Source: Betaproteobacteria bacterium
GTDB lineage: Bacteria; Pseudomonadota; Gammaproteobacteria; Burkholderiales; Burkholderiaceae
Direction: 5' to 3'
Length of the DNA stretch: 5,692 nt
Assembly (NCBI GenBank): GCA_018969885.1
Contig: JAGWXN010000217.1
Location: 1 to 5,692 of the forward strand
The notes under the pieces were generated by a model, which saw only the letters and a program-made list of their open reading frames with translations, had not been told where the DNA came from and did not search any database. The position numbers and the translations under genes were made by a program. Shown piece after piece: positions 5,663-5,692 of this stretch (its first letter is position 1; the number at the start of each line of letters is the position of its first letter).

Positions 5663-5692
5663 CTACTGCAGAGGCGACACCTGAATGCTGCG
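5663..5692 (-). CDS. Possible C-terminus of a convergent gene running off the window
   Basis: Reading the minus strand from the window edge, the frame RSIQVSPLQ followed by TAG (5665-5663) has the look of a protein C-terminus, ending 10 bp from the kynU stop. Nine residues are too few to identify a family. The alternative is a plus-strand gene starting at the ATG at 5685 with GAGG 10 nt upstream. Neither can be confirmed from this window. Confidence 0.2.
   Translation of the reverse strand, partial: RSIQVSPLQ

Overview
This 5.7 kb window is GC-rich, densely coded bacterial chromosome. The codon bias, the bacterial-type kynureninase and the YfcG-like glutathione transferase suggest a proteobacterium, most likely beta or gamma. 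No marker gene fixes the genus. I see no phage, IS, CRISPR, tRNA or rRNA, and no intergenic gap exceeds about 125 bp.

Layout. (1) 9-926 (+): extended short-chain dehydrogenase/reductase, probably a nucleotide-sugar or related epimerase/dehydratase, starting at or overlapping the end of an upstream gene outside the window. (2) 960-1472 (-): 170-residue hypothetical protein, convergent with the first gene, made of two SH3/KOW-like modules joined by a Pro-rich linker. (3) 1597-2229 (+): cysteine-free Nu-class (YfcG-like) glutathione transferase, divergent from gene 2 and followed by a GC hairpin. (4) 2300-3307 (-): SbtA-type sodium/bicarbonate symporter, ending beside a 17-bp tandem duplication that covers its stop codon. 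(5) A 90-bp divergent control region with a very AT-rich core carrying nested inverted repeats. (6) 3398-4318 (+): LysR-type regulator with a CbbR/CmpR-like effector domain. (7) 4351-5652 (+): kynureninase, 32 bp behind the regulator. (8) The last 30 bp may hold the C-terminus of a convergent minus-strand gene.

Functional reading. The clearest unit is the divergent sbtA/LysR pair, which looks like a bicarbonate importer with its own inorganic-carbon-type regulator. It lacks the PII-like SbtB partner that cyanobacteria usually encode beside sbtA. Kynureninase may be co-transcribed with the regulator, but the two functions have no obvious biochemical link. The remaining genes look like separate housekeeping or accessory units. 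The observations most worth following are the sbtA/LysR control region and its nested dyads, the two-module hypothetical protein, and the kynU-LysR adjacency. I found no clear sign of a wholly new multi-gene system.
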